A DNA stretch of 64,000 nucleotides from Paenarthrobacter histidinolovorans (GTDB lineage Bacteria; Actinomycetota; Actinomycetes; Actinomycetales; Micrococcaceae): positions 372,001-436,000 of the forward strand of contig NZ_BMPM01000002.1 of NCBI RefSeq assembly GCF_014647595.1, read 5' to 3'. Each line of letters begins with the position of its first letter. Positions within the stretch are counted from its first letter, which is position 1. Of this stretch, positions 9,065-20,162 are shown in pieces. Both the position numbers and the translations under genes were made by a program. The notes below the pieces were generated by a model. The model did not search any database. It was not told the DNA's origin and worked only from the letters and a program-made list of their open reading frames with translations.

Positions 9065-9679
9065 GTGCCTACTTACCTGACTCCAGCCCTGGCGTGGCGC
9101 CGTCTCCGCGAGGGCAACGAACGCTTTGTCTCCGGCGAATCCCTGCACCCCAACCAGGATGCTGCCCGCCGCTCGTCCCTGATCGAGAACCAGAACCCGT
9201 TTGCCGTGATTTTCGGTTGTTCGGATTCGCGCCTCGCTGCAGAGATCATTTTCGATCTCGGCCTTGGTGATGCCTTTGTTGTGCGGACTGCCGGCCAGGT
9301 GATCGACGACGCCGTTCTCGGCTCCCTGGAATACAGCATCAGCCAACTCCGGGTCCCCCTGATCGTCATCCTCGGCCACGACAGCTGTGGCGCAGTGATG
9401 GCAACCAAGGCGGCCGTCGAAACCGGCGAAATGCCTGCCGGGTTCATCCGCGACCTCGTCGAACGCATCACCCCCTCCGTCCTGACTGCCAAACGCAACG
9501 AGCAGGAGGACGTCAACGACATGGTGGTGGAGCACGTGAAGCAGACCGCCGCACGCCTGGCTGACAGCTCCCGTGTGATTTCGGACGCCATCGACGACGG
9601 CCGGGTCGCCGTCATCGGCCTGTCCTACAAGCTCGATGAGGGCCGCGCGGCCCTCGTTTCCGGGATCGGCAAGCTCTAA
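9065..9679 (+). CDS. Beta-class carbonic anhydrase
   Basis: A 204-residue beta-carbonic anhydrase that interconverts CO2 and bicarbonate. The zinc site is complete: Cys52-x-Asp54-x-Arg56 in GCSDSR, His105 and Cys108 in GHDSCGAVMA. Bicarbonate supply matters to carboxylases such as PurK. The start is GTG at 9065, supported by the TANNNT element just ahead. It runs with fumC but is separated from it by a strong hairpin, so they are probably separate transcripts. Confidence 0.95.
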   Translation: MPTYLTPALAWRRLREGNERFVSGESLHPNQDAARRSSLIENQNPFAVIFGCSDSRLAAEIIFDLGLGDAFVVRTAGQVIDDAVLGSLEYSISQLRVPLIVILGHDSCGAVMATKAAVETGEMPAGFIRDLVERITPSVLTAKRNEQEDVNDMVVEHVKQTAARLADSSRVISDAIDDGRVAVIGLSYKLDEGRAALVSGIGKL

Positions 9680-9683
9680 GGGG

Positions 9684-9713
9684 ACGTGCTCCGGCCTCAA
9701 CCCCGGAGCACGT
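9684..9713 (+). terminator. Hairpin after the carbonic anhydrase gene
   Basis: An 11-bp perfect stem (9684-9694 with 9703-9713) starts 4 bp after the stop codon, closed by an 8-nt loop. The T-rich stretch is 20 nt further down, so termination efficiency is uncertain. Confidence 0.6.
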
Positions 9714-9754
9714 AGCACTCTCCTTCGGGTTTTCTGTGGGGCGTCGGATCGCCA

Positions 9755-9760
9755 TAAGCT
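9755..9760 (+). promoter_or_regulatory. Putative leaderless -10 element of fumC
   Basis: TAAGCT sits exactly 6 nt before the fumC ATG, the same hexamer and spacing as before the GNAT gene at 15624 and the thiolase at 28963. Confidence 0.55.
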
Positions 9761-9766
9761 AGCCCC

Positions 9767-11194
9767 ATGACTTCCACCACTGAGTTCCGTATTGAACATG
9801 ACACGATGGGCGAAGTTCGCGTCCCCGTGAACGCCCTGTACCGCGCCCAGACGCAGCGTGCTGTGGAGAACTTCCCCATCTCCGGCAAGACGCTTGAGCG
9901 CACCCACATTGAAGCCCTGGCCCGGGTCAAGAAGGCAGCCGCACTGGCGAACGCCGAGCTGGGGGTGCTCGATGGCGAGCTCGCCGAGGCCATCGCCGCA
10001 GCTGCCGATGAGGTTGCAACCGGCAAGTACGACGGCGACTTCCCGATCGATGTTTTCCAGACCGGCTCCGGTACGTCCTCCAACATGAACACCAACGAGG
10101 TCATCGCGGAGCTGGCTTCCCGCGCCCTCTCGGCTGCCGGCAGCGACAAGGTGGTCCACCCCAACGACCACGTCAACGCTTCGCAGTCCTCCAACGACGT
10201 CTTCCCGACCTCCGTCCACGTTGCCGCTACCTCTGCCCTGATCAATGACCTGATCCCGGCCCTGGAGTACCTGGCAGCATCCCTGGACCGCAAGGCCGTG
10301 GAATTCAAGGACGTCGTCAAGTCCGGCCGCACGCACCTCATGGATGCCACCCCGGTCATGCTTGGCCAGGAGTTCGGCGGGTACGCAGCACAGGTGCGTT
10401 ACGGCATCGAGCGCATCAACGCCGCCCTCCCCCGCGTGGCCGAAGTTCCCCTGGGCGGCACCGCTGTTGGTACCGGCATCAACACCCCGGCCGGCTTCCC
10501 GGAGCGCGTTATCGAACTCCTCGCAGCCGACACCGGCCTGCCGCTGACCGAAGCCCGCGACCACTTCGAGGCCCAGGCAAACCGCGACGGCCTGATCGAA
10601 GGCTCCAGCCAGCTGCGCAACATCGCGATCTCCTTCATGAAGATCAACAACGACCTCCGCTGGATGGGTTCGGGCCCCAACACGGGCCTGGGCGAAATCG
10701 CCCTTCCCGACCTCCAGCCCGGCTCCTCGATCATGCCTGGCAAGGTCAACCCGGTTATCTGTGAGGCGTCCATCATGGTGTGCGCCCAGGTCATCGGCAA
10801 CGACACCGCCATCGCCTGGTCCGGCACCAACGGCGCCTTCGAACTCAACGTAGGCATCCCCGTCATGGCTGCCAACCTCCTTGAGTCCATCCGCCTGCTG
10901 GCCAACACCAGCCGCGTCATGGCGGACAAGATGATCGACGGCATCACCGCCAACGTTGAGCGCGCCCGGTTCCTGGCCGAGGCCTCCCCGTCCATCGTGA
11001 CGCCGTTGAACAAGTACATCGGTTACGAAAACGCGGCCAAGATCGCCAAGACCGCCGTCAAGGAGGGCTTGACCATCCGCCAGGCCACCGAGCAGCTCGG
11101 CTTCGTTGGTGAAGGTGAAGGCAAGGTCTCCGAGGCCGACCTCGACAAGGCTTTGGACGTCACCACCATGACGTCGCCGGCCCACAAGGCCTGA
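9767..11194 (+). CDS. fumC: Fumarate hydratase, class II
   Basis: FumC, 475 residues, an iron-free homotetrameric enzyme that hydrates fumarate to L-malate in the TCA cycle. The superfamily signature [12 protein letters not shown] is complete, as are [13 protein letters not shown] near residue 102, [18 protein letters not shown], and [16 protein letters not shown]. Length is normal for class II. It has its own leaderless-type promoter and ends before an exceptionally long hairpin. SdhCDA, which makes its substrate, lies at the other end of the window. Confidence 0.98.
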   Translation: MTSTTEFRIEHDTMGEVRVPVNALYRAQTQRAVENFPISGKTLERTHIEALARVKKAAALANAELGVLDGELAEAIAAAADEVATGKYDGDFPIDVFQTGSGTSSNMNTNEVIAELASRALSAAGSDKVVHPNDHVNASQSSNDVFPTSVHVAATSALINDLIPALEYLAASLDRKAVEFKDVVKSGRTHLMDATPVMLGQEFGGYAAQVRYGIERINAALPRVAEVPLGGTAVGTGINTPAGFPERVIELLAADTGLPLTEARDHFEAQANRDGLIEGSSQLRNIAISFMKINNDLRWMGSGPNTGLGEIALPDLQPGSSIMPGKVNPVICEASIMVCAQVIGNDTAIAWSGTNGAFELNVGIPVMAANLLESIRLLANTSRVMADKMIDGITANVERARFLAEASPSIVTPLNKYIGYENAAKIAKTAVKEGLTIRQATEQLGFVGEGEGKVSEADLDKALDVTTMTSPAHKA

Positions 11195-11216
11195 CCCTTG
11201 GCTTAACACCTAGAGC

Positions 11217-11264
11217 ACGACGACGGCCGGTACCTTTCGCACGAAAGGTACCGGCCGTCGTCGT
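11217..11264. terminator. 23-bp perfect hairpin after fumC
   Basis: Arms at 11217-11239 and 11242-11264 are perfectly complementary over 23 bp with only 2 nt between them, so the real loop must open a few top pairs. There is no T-run. It lies 22 bp after the fumC stop and ahead of the tetR promoter; a terminator is the simplest reading. Confidence 0.75.
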
Positions 11265-11317
11265 ACCCGCACGTTTGTGAGGAATGACACACAACATTCT
11301 TTTTGCACTATTGGTAG

Positions 11318-14150
<2,833 letters not shown>

Positions 14151-14216
14151 GGTTCAGCGTTCCTCACAAGAATGGTCGGTCCTGGCGCGGTTTGCGGCCT
14201 TGCAGACAGGCTAGCC

Positions 14217-14768
14217 TCAAGCGGGCAGCAGCACCATCGCAACAGCCGCTCCGGCCAGCATGAAGGGACCGAACGGAATAGCCGAGCGAAGCGTTCCCCG
14301 CCGCACGGCAAGGATGAACAAGCTCCACAGCCCTCCCAGGAGGAAGGCCACGAAGGTTCCCGCAAAGATGTGGCTCCAGCCGAGGTAGCCCAGGTAGAGG
14401 CCCAGCACCCCGGCCAGCTTCACGTCGCCAAAGCCCATCCCCGGTGGATGGATGAACCGCAGCACGAAATAGAAGAACCAGAGGACTGCGGCACCGGCCA
14501 CAGCCGCCAGCCCTGGCACACCCAACAGTGCGGCCGATGCCGCCTCCCGCGTGGCGTTGCCAGTGAGCGACGCCACGATCGCCGCAGCAAGCAACAGCCC
14601 GCCTGCCACGCCGTAGGACGGGAGCACGATGCGGTTGGGCAACAAGTGGCTGCGGACGTCGGTGACCGTGAGACGGACAGCCATCACCGCGAAGTACAGG
14701 CAGGCGGCCGCCACCAGCCAGAATCCCAGCGGGCTGGCCGTCCAGAGCTCGGAGAGTCGTCGGATCAC
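14217..14768 (-). CDS. Prepilin peptidase, A24 family, short form
   Basis: A 183-residue polytopic aspartic protease of the A24 (type IV prepilin peptidase) family, which cleaves leader peptides of prepilin-like proteins in the membrane. Both catalytic aspartates are visible: TDVRSHLLPN (first Asp, about residue 36) and GMGFGDVKLAG (second Asp in the GxGD motif, about residue 115). About five or six hydrophobic segments are seen. It lacks the N-terminal cysteine-rich methyltransferase domain of PilD, as is common for actinobacterial short forms. No pilin genes lie nearby. Start GTG. Confidence 0.9.
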   Translation of the reverse strand: MIRRLSELWTASPLGFWLVAAACLYFAVMAVRLTVTDVRSHLLPNRIVLPSYGVAGGLLLAAAIVASLTGNATREAASAALLGVPGLAAVAGAAVLWFFYFVLRFIHPPGMGFGDVKLAGVLGLYLGYLGWSHIFAGTFVAFLLGGLWSLFILAVRRGTLRSAIPFGPFMLAGAAVAMVLLPA

Positions 14769-14817
14769 CCTCGGATGCTACCCCGGTTTGCCCGTCCGGC
14801 CCGCTTGAACGCGTGGG

Positions 14818-14823
14818 TAAACT
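14818..14823 (+). promoter_or_regulatory. Putative leaderless -10 element of the unrecognised gene at 14830
   Basis: TAAACT lies 6 nt before the ATG at 14830. This matches the element before the DUF4307 gene at 21143 and argues for ATG 14830 rather than GTG 14824 as the start. Confidence 0.45.
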
Positions 14824-14829
14824 GTGGAT

Positions 14830-15591
14830 ATGGGGCGCTACAGTGTAGATGAACCGGGCTTTGACTTGTCCTCCACATTCCGCAACCTCTGCCGCTCTTC
14901 GCCATGGAAATGGACCACCCTGCGGTTTGAGTATCTTGAGAGACCCGGCACCGGTGCCAGCCTTGTCCGGGCCTGGCTGCGACGCCCGGGCGCCCTTCGC
15001 CTTGAGACGGCTGACGGTCAGTTGCTCCACAGCACTACCGGCATCAACGACTCCCGGGATGACCTGTACGTCAGCGCCACACGGCGGTCCTGGTTGCTGC
15101 CGGCACATCTGGTGACCCCTGTCCATGATGACGCCGGGCTGGTACGAAGGCGCCCTGAGGCGGCTTACGGTGAGCCTTCCTTCGGCAATGGGCGCTTGGC
15201 CGCGGCACTGGATCCGGTGGAATTGGCGGGCAATGCTCCGGTTCCCATCGAATTTCCGGACACCAACCGCGTCTTCCTGGAACCACCCCACCAAGTGGAC
15301 CACGAAGGCCGTCCTGCCCTTGAAACCATCGTCACGCCCAGCCGGACCTACGTCCCTTCCGATCCCGCCCAACCCCTGGTCCATCGCGGGCGGACCCTGA
15401 TCAGGGTCGACACCGGAACGGGGGTCTGCGTGGCCAGTCAGAGCCTGGATGGCGACACCTCCGGTACCGGCCATTGGTTGAAGATCCTGGGTGTGGATGA
15501 GTACATGCTCGATGACTTGTTCGTGGCGGAGTCAATGAACCTGACGGACGTCCGGCGCCACATTCCGTGGGACATCGGCCCGGCCGCCTGA
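14830..15591 (+). CDS. Unrecognised conserved-looking protein, 253 residues
   Basis: I do not recognise a family. The protein is soluble-looking, with no signal peptide or membrane helix. It has many aromatic and charged residues, an early WKWTTLRFEYLERPG segment, then a run compatible with beta strands (SLVRAWLRRPGALRLETADG), a proline-rich middle (FPDTNRVFLEPPHQVD) and a C-terminal WLKILGVDEYMLDDLF segment followed by LTDVRRHIPWDIGPAA. The beta-rich pattern loosely recalls lipoprotein-carrier folds but that is a guess. Codon use looks like the neighbours. It stands alone, divergent from the prepilin peptidase. Confidence 0.75.
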   Translation: MGRYSVDEPGFDLSSTFRNLCRSSPWKWTTLRFEYLERPGTGASLVRAWLRRPGALRLETADGQLLHSTTGINDSRDDLYVSATRRSWLLPAHLVTPVHDDAGLVRRRPEAAYGEPSFGNGRLAAALDPVELAGNAPVPIEFPDTNRVFLEPPHQVDHEGRPALETIVTPSRTYVPSDPAQPLVHRGRTLIRVDTGTGVCVASQSLDGDTSGTGHWLKILGVDEYMLDDLFVAESMNLTDVRRHIPWDIGPAA

Positions 15592-15611
15592 CGGCTCGCC
15601 GCTTTCCGGGC

Positions 15612-15617
15612 TAAGCT
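15612..15617 (+). promoter_or_regulatory. Putative leaderless -10 element of the GNAT gene
   Basis: TAAGCT is 6 nt before the ATG at 15624, with no Shine-Dalgarno sequence. Confidence 0.5.
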
Positions 15618-15623
15618 ACGGCG

Positions 15624-16268
15624 ATGACATCGCTGGCAGACATCTGGCCCCCGTTCGGACTCACCCTCACCACCCCGAGGGTGACTATCCGTCCAATTCT
15701 CGACGACGACATCCCCGCCGCTGTGGACGCGGCCCGCTCAGGCATCCACGAACCCGGCAAGAGCCCGTTCAGCATGCCATGGGCCGAAATGCCGGCAGTC
15801 GAGCTGGCACCCAACATGGCCCAGTGGTACTGGCGGTGCCGCGGAAACTTCACCAAGGATTCCTGGACCCTCCTCCTGGCGGCCTGGCGCGACGACGAAT
15901 TCCTCGGCGTGCAGGATCTCGGCGCCAAGAACTTCAAGACCCTCAAGACAGTCAGCACCGGTTCCTGGCTCAAGCAGTCCGTGCAGGGCCAGGGCTTCGG
16001 CAAGGAGATGCGTGCCGCCGTCGTGAGTTTCGCCTTCGATTACCTGGGCGCGGAAGTGGCCGAGTCCGAGGCTGCCATCTGGAACCAGCAGTCCCTGGGC
16101 GTGTCCACCAGCCTCGGCTATGAACCCAACGGCATCTTCCGCGACGGCTGGGGCGAAAAGGTGGAAGAAGTCCAAAGAGTCCGTCTCACCCCCACCACCT
16201 TCAAGCGCCCGGATTGGACCCTCAAAGTCCAAGGCCACGAAGAACTGAAAAGGTACCTCAAGCTTTAG
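15624..16268 (+). CDS. GNAT family N-acetyltransferase (RimJ/RimL-like)
   Basis: A 214-residue acetyltransferase in the RimJ/RimL branch of the GNAT superfamily, which moves acetyl from acetyl-CoA to an amine. It opens with LTTPRVTIRPILDDDIPA, the usual first strand and helix of this branch. The acetyl-CoA-binding part is around residues 115-130 (LKQSVQGQGFGKEMRAAVV, with QGQGFG as the Q/RxxGxG motif), followed by AIWNQQSLGVSTSLGYEPNG, the typical asparagine and late-glycine segment. The acceptor is unknown. It is monocistronic: its own leaderless-type promoter and a textbook terminator follow. Confidence 0.88.
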   Translation: MTSLADIWPPFGLTLTTPRVTIRPILDDDIPAAVDAARSGIHEPGKSPFSMPWAEMPAVELAPNMAQWYWRCRGNFTKDSWTLLLAAWRDDEFLGVQDLGAKNFKTLKTVSTGSWLKQSVQGQGFGKEMRAAVVSFAFDYLGAEVAESEAAIWNQQSLGVSTSLGYEPNGIFRDGWGEKVEEVQRVRLTPTTFKRPDWTLKVQGHEELKRYLKL

Positions 16269-16328
16269 CCGCAATTGAAGCATTAGCGTGGCTGCGGTCT
16301 CCCGGAAAGGAGCGCATCGCGACGCATC

Positions 16329-16365
16329 GGACCCGAAGGTCGCCCAGCGACCTTCGGGTCCTTTT
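16329..16365 (+). terminator. Rho-independent terminator of the GNAT gene
   Basis: A perfect 15-bp stem (16329-16343 with 16347-16361), a 3-nt loop and a following TTTT at 16362-16365. It lies about 60 bp after the stop codon. Confidence 0.9.
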
Positions 16366-16374
16366 GCGGTGTGT

Positions 16375-16428
16375 CTAAGCGACGGCGGGAGGCCGTTGCC
16401 ACGCGACGGTGACCACTAAGCGACGGCG
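16375..16428. repeat. 13-bp direct repeat, 41-bp period
   Basis: CTAAGCGACGGCG occurs at 16375-16387 and again at 16416-16428, each followed by a similar GGCCGT-containing stretch. This looks like a decayed duplication of a hairpin-bearing segment. Confidence 0.6.
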
Positions 16429-16464
16429 AAGGGCCGTAGCCCGGCGAACCGGGCCACGGCCCTT
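16429..16464 (-). terminator. Probable terminator of phoH
   Basis: A hairpin with a 9-bp lower stem (16429-16437 with 16456-16464), one mismatch and a 6-bp upper stem closed by CGAA. It lies about 20 bp beyond the phoH stop on the minus strand. There is no good T-run in that direction. Confidence 0.6.
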
Positions 16465-16483
16465 TGTGCACCACTTGAAGAGA

Positions 16484-17878
16484 CTAGATCTCAGCCCCTT
16501 CGAGCAGCTCCGTCACAAGGGCAGCAATCGGCGACCGCTCGGACCGGGTCAGCGTGATGTGCCCGAACAGCGGATGTCCCTTGAGAGTCTCCACGACGGC
16601 AGCCACGCCGTCGTGCCGCCCCACGCGCAGGTTGTCGCGCTGGGCAACATCGTGGGTGAGGACGATCTTGGAGTTTTGCCCGATACGGCTCATGACGGTC
16701 AGCAGGACGTTCTTCTCGAGCGACTGGGCTTCGTCCACGATCACGAAGGCATCATGGAGCGAGCGCCCGCGGATGTGGGTCAGGGGCAGGACTTCCAGCA
16801 TGCCGCGGTCCATGACTTCTTCCACGACTTCCTGGCTGACCAACGCTCCGAGGGTGTCGAACACGGCCTGTGCCCACGGGTTCATTTTTTCGGATTCGGA
16901 TCCCGGCAGGTAGCCCAGTTCCTGGCCGCCCACCGCGTAGAGAGGCCGGAAGACGACGACCTTGCGGTGCTCTCGTCGCTCCAGTACGGCTTCAAGGCCT
17001 GCACAGAGGGCGAGCGCTGACTTGCCTGTGCCTGCCCGTCCGCCGATGGACACGATGCCAACGGAGGGGTCCATCAGCATGTCGATGGCGAGCCGTTGTT
17101 CGGCGGAGCGGCCGTGGAGTCCGAAGACGTCCCGGTCGCCCTTGACCAGTCGGACCTGCTTGTCGGCTCCTACGCGGCCCAGGGCGGATCCCCTGTTGGA
17201 CAGAAGCACCAGTCCGGTGTTGACGGGGAGTTCGGCGGCTGCGGGAATGAAGACGGGTTCGTGGCCGTAGAGCGTGGTGATTTCGTCGTCGTTGGCTTCT
17301 ATTTCGGCCATGCCGGTCCAGCCGGAGTCCTTGACGAGTTCGTTGCGGTACTCGTCCGCTTGGAGTCCCATGGCGGACGCCTTGACGCGCATGGGGAGGT
17401 CTTTGGAGACCACAGTGACGTTGTGGCCCTCGTTGGCCAGGTTCTTGGCCACGGCCAGGATGCGGCTGTCGTTGTCGCCACCGCGGAAGCCTGCAGGAAG
17501 TACGTCCGGGGAGATGTGGTTCATTTCCACCCTGAGCAGGCCGCCGTCGTTCCCCAGGGGAATGGCGCGGTCCAGTCCGCCGTGTTCAATCCTGAGGTCG
17601 TCGAGGAGACGGAGGGCTTTCCTGGCGAAGTAGCCAAGTTCCGGATCGTGGCGTTTTCCCTCGAGTTCGCTGATGACCACGATGGGAACGATGACCTCGT
17701 GTTCTGCGAACCGCAGCAGTGCGTGGGGGTCGGAAAGCAGAACGGACGTATCGATCACGTAACTGCGGCCCGTGGCGGACGCTGTTGCCCGCGCTTTTTG
17801 TGGGACCCGCTTGGCGCGAGAGGTAGCTGCACTTTCCCCGTCGGAAACCATTGCGGGCAGTTGCTCAGAAATAGCCAC
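16484..17878 (-). CDS. PIN-PhoH family protein (PhoH2 type)
   Basis: A 464-residue two-domain protein: an N-terminal PIN ribonuclease-like domain and a C-terminal PhoH ATPase. The PIN acidic residues are seen in [11 protein letters not shown] (about residue 43), [10 protein letters not shown] (about 71) and NDSRILAVA (about 133). The PhoH ATPase has Walker [11 protein letters not shown] (about residue 288) and Walker B FVIVDEAQ (about 383). PhoH2 proteins of actinobacteria have been described as RNA helicases/ribonucleases and sometimes as toxin-antitoxin derived; no small antitoxin frame is evident upstream here. It is downstream of uppS on the same strand but separated by 237 bp. Confidence 0.93.
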   Translation of the reverse strand: MAISEQLPAMVSDGESAATSRAKRVPQKARATASATGRSYVIDTSVLLSDPHALLRFAEHEVIVPIVVISELEGKRHDPELGYFARKALRLLDDLRIEHGGLDRAIPLGNDGGLLRVEMNHISPDVLPAGFRGGDNDSRILAVAKNLANEGHNVTVVSKDLPMRVKASAMGLQADEYRNELVKDSGWTGMAEIEANDDEITTLYGHEPVFIPAAAELPVNTGLVLLSNRGSALGRVGADKQVRLVKGDRDVFGLHGRSAEQRLAIDMLMDPSVGIVSIGGRAGTGKSALALCAGLEAVLERREHRKVVVFRPLYAVGGQELGYLPGSESEKMNPWAQAVFDTLGALVSQEVVEEVMDRGMLEVLPLTHIRGRSLHDAFVIVDEAQSLEKNVLLTVMSRIGQNSKIVLTHDVAQRDNLRVGRHDGVAAVVETLKGHPLFGHITLTRSERSPIAALVTELLEGAEI

Positions 17879-18115
17879 ATCGACTCCAGCCCCGGGCGGT
17901 CGCCCGGCCTAATGGTGAAGCGGCTCGGCCGGGAGGCCGGGCGTGGCCTCCCCTGTAACTGGTGCGATGTTCCGCTCCATGTACTGGCCTCCCCGATCAG
18001 CGGGCGGTTTTGCCTGCTGATGGGATTAACGTAATCCCGGACACATTCATTTCCGCAATCCGTCGTCGGCAAGTCGCATGTCGGGCTCGTTAATTTTTGG
18101 TGAACCGCGCCAGGG
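17879..18115 (-). other. Structured leader region between uppS and phoH, no gene
   Basis: This 237-bp gap has no convincing gene. It contains at least two potential hairpins: an 8-bp perfect stem (17931-17938 with 17945-17952) and an imperfect longer stem around 17992-18024. They would fall in the 5' leader of phoH if that gene has its own promoter. I could not match them to a known RNA family. Confidence 0.4.
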
Positions 18116-18877
18116 CTAGGTTCCGTACCGGCGCTGCCGCCCGGCATAATCCCTGAGCGCGCGCAGGAAATCGACCTTGCGGAACGCGGGCCACAGGGCT
18201 TCGCAGAAGTAGAACTCGCTGTAAGCACTTTGCCACATGAGGAATCCGGAGAGCCGCTGCTCCCCGGAAGTGCGGATCACGAGGTCCGGGTCGGGCTGGC
18301 CCCTGGTGTAAAGGAACCGGGAGATGTCGTCCACTGAAAGTTCATCTGCCACCTCGGACATGGTGCGTCCTTTGGAGGCGGCGTCGTGCAGGAGTTCCCT
18401 GACGGCGTCGACAATTTCACGGCGGCCGCCGTAGCCGACAGCGACGTTGACGTGGATCTTCTCGTGGACCGGCGTCCGGGACGTCAGTTTGTTCAGCCGC
18501 TCGGCCAGGTAGTCCGGGAGGAGTTCCGGCGCTCCCATGGCGTGCACGGAGACGTCTTCGTCTTCGTCCAGACGGTCCATGGTGTTGGCGATGATGCCCA
18601 TGAGCAGGTCCAGTTCTTCACCGGAGCGGTTCATGTTGTCGGTGGAGAGCATGTAGAGCGTGACCACCTTGACGCCGAGTTCCTGGCACCATCCCAGGAA
18701 TTCGTGGATTTTGTCGGCCCCGGCCTGGTGGCCTTGGCTGGTGGGAGCGTTGAACTGGCGCGCCCAGCGGCGGTTGCCGTCCACCATCACGCCGATATGC
18801 CGGGGGATCTGGTCCTGCTTGAGTGAGCGCAGGAGTTTGCGCTCGTAGAAGCCATAGAGGAAACCGGGCAGCTCCAC
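18116..18877 (-). CDS. uppS: Isoprenyl (polyprenyl diphosphate) transferase
   Basis: A cis-prenyltransferase of 253 residues that makes the C50/C55 polyprenyl diphosphate used as carrier lipid for peptidoglycan and other wall glycans. Diagnostic motifs: HIGVMVDGNRRWAR (catalytic Asp, about residue 33), QGHQAGADKI, LYMLSTDNMNR, VNVAVGYGGRREI, and the C-terminal PDLVIRTSGEQRLSGF and SEFYFCEALWPAFR. The frame is open to an ATG at 18919, but the GTG at 18877 aligns with the N-terminus of other actinobacterial UppS proteins and has AGGTGA upstream. It is divergent from trhA. Confidence 0.95.
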   Translation of the reverse strand: MELPGFLYGFYERKLLRSLKQDQIPRHIGVMVDGNRRWARQFNAPTSQGHQAGADKIHEFLGWCQELGVKVVTLYMLSTDNMNRSGEELDLLMGIIANTMDRLDEDEDVSVHAMGAPELLPDYLAERLNKLTSRTPVHEKIHVNVAVGYGGRREIVDAVRELLHDAASKGRTMSEVADELSVDDISRFLYTRGQPDPDLVIRTSGEQRLSGFLMWQSAYSEFYFCEALWPAFRKVDFLRALRDYAGRQRRYGT

Positions 18878-19014
18878 CGGACTCTCACCTGACTTCCTTG
18901 CTTGTACGACGACGCACATCCAAGGCTACCTTCCCGAGGTGCCGGGGCGGTGCAGTGGACGGTCAAAAACCGGTCGGCGCTTGTTACCCATAAGTAACTT
19001 ACCGAAACGTAGGT

Positions 19015-19020
19015 TATTCT
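19015..19020 (+). promoter_or_regulatory. Putative leaderless -10 element of trhA
   Basis: TATTCT lies 6 nt before the trhA ATG. An imperfect inverted repeat (about 18993-19002 with 19009-19018, 8 of 10 positions) overlaps it and could be an operator, but this is weak. Confidence 0.4.
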
Positions 19021-19026
19021 TGGAGC

Positions 19027-19668
19027 ATGCCTGAGCTCGTCGAATCCAAGCCCCTCTGGCGTGGATGGATCCACGCAGTTGCTGCTCCTTTTGCACTTGC
19101 CGCAGGGATAGTCCTGGTGACGCTTGCGCCCACCATGGACCGCAAAATCACGTCCACCATCTATGCCCTCACGGGCTTCCTGCTGTTTGGCGTCAGCGCT
19201 GTTTACCACCGGGGAAACTGGTCCCCCAAGGTCCGCATGCTCCTCAAACGGCTGGACCACACAAACATCATGCTGGTGATCGCCGGCAGCTACACACCCC
19301 TGGCATGGTCGCTGCTGGAACGCTCCGAAGCTGTCACCTTGCTGTGGCTTGTTTGGTCCGGGGCGATCGTGGGCGTCTTGTTCCGGATTCTATGGACCCA
19401 CGCCCCGCGCTGGCTCTACGTCCCGGTGTACATCGCCCTGGGCTGCGGGGCCCTGTTCTACCTGCCACAGTTCTTCGCCGCCAATGCCGCCGCCGCCATC
19501 CTCATTTGCGTGGGCGGCGCCCTGTACATTGCCGGCGCGGTGTTCTACGCCCTCAAGAAGCCAAACTTCAGCGCACGGAACTTTGGCTTCCATGAACTGT
19601 TCCACGCCTTTACGGTGCTGGCCTTCGCCGCGCACTTCATCGCCATCATGATGGCAGTCCTGAGCTAG
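19027..19668 (+). CDS. trhA: PAQR family membrane protein (TrhA / hemolysin III-like)
   Basis: A 213-residue seven-helix membrane protein of the hemolysin III/PAQR family. Bacterial TrhA has been linked to membrane fluidity and fatty-acid homeostasis rather than true hemolysis. The family's metal-site motifs are visible: LFGVSAVYHRGNW (about residue 55), LDHTNIMLVIAGSYTPL (about 78-94) and the C-terminal GFHELFHAFTVLAFAAHFIA (about 186-205), which together supply the conserved Ser, Asp and His ligands. Length is normal. It is transcribed away from uppS. Confidence 0.92.
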   Translation: MPELVESKPLWRGWIHAVAAPFALAAGIVLVTLAPTMDRKITSTIYALTGFLLFGVSAVYHRGNWSPKVRMLLKRLDHTNIMLVIAGSYTPLAWSLLERSEAVTLLWLVWSGAIVGVLFRILWTHAPRWLYVPVYIALGCGALFYLPQFFAANAAAAILICVGGALYIAGAVFYALKKPNFSARNFGFHELFHAFTVLAFAAHFIAIMMAVLS

Positions 19669-19729
19669 CCGGCCTGCGGATTCACCCGCCCGCAGCCTCG
19701 CGGCAAGCGCCAGGCCGCTCCGCCCGGGT

Positions 19730-20062
19730 TCAGCGGGCTCCGGGGCCCGCACTGCCGTTCCCGTCGGCGGGGCCGCTGTTCTGTGCCGGATTTCTGTTCT
19801 GTGCCGGATTTCCCTCCCCGGACGGTTCCCCCGCTTCGGCAGCCAAACGGGCTTCCTCAACCTGCGCACGGTAGCGGACGCGTCGGATCCTCCGAACCAT
19901 GTCCACGATCAGGAAGGTTGTGAGGATCACGATGAAGGCCGTGAGGACAAAGCCCCACGTGCCCGGCGTCACCTGGTCCTCGGACAGGCCGGGCCGCAGC
20001 GTGCCCGTGGGGTCGGGCGAGGGAGTGACGGTCAGGGCGAGAATCAAGTGGTGCACGGTCAA
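19730..20062 (-). CDS. Small single-pass membrane protein, unrecognised
   Basis: A 110-residue protein with a short extracytoplasmic N-terminus containing PSPDPTGTLRPG, one strong transmembrane helix (about residues 34-54, FVLTAFIVILTTFLIVDMV) followed at once by a basic RRIRRVRYR stop-transfer cluster, and a disordered tail with a PAQNRNPAQN repeat. I do not recognise a characterised family. It lies downstream of mca on the same strand, 100 bp away, with a 19-bp palindrome between them. Confidence 0.72.
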   Translation of the reverse strand: MTVHHLILALTVTPSPDPTGTLRPGLSEDQVTPGTWGFVLTAFIVILTTFLIVDMVRRIRRVRYRAQVEEARLAAEAGEPSGEGNPAQNRNPAQNSGPADGNGSAGPGAR

Positions 20063-20131
20063 ACCTTCTATGGGAACTGGGGCGCGCCGGCCGGCAAAGC
20101 GTAACCGGGATGCTGATGGGCCATCCGGTAA

Positions 20132-20150
20132 TTTCTACGAACGATAGAAA
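20132..20150. promoter_or_regulatory. Palindrome between mca and the small membrane protein gene
   Basis: TTTCTA and TAGAAA are separated by 7 nt (20132-20137 and 20145-20150), an operator-like 6-7-6 palindrome about 70 bp upstream of the small membrane protein start and just after the mca stop. It may instead be a weak hairpin. Confidence 0.35.
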
Positions 20151-20162
20151 CTAGCGGCGTTC

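Noticed and set aside
8999..11209. 736-codon open frame antisense to carbonic anhydrase and fumC
   Set aside because: It is the mirror of two certain genes in a high-G+C genome; its translation is low-complexity G/V/D/H-rich and has no family motif.
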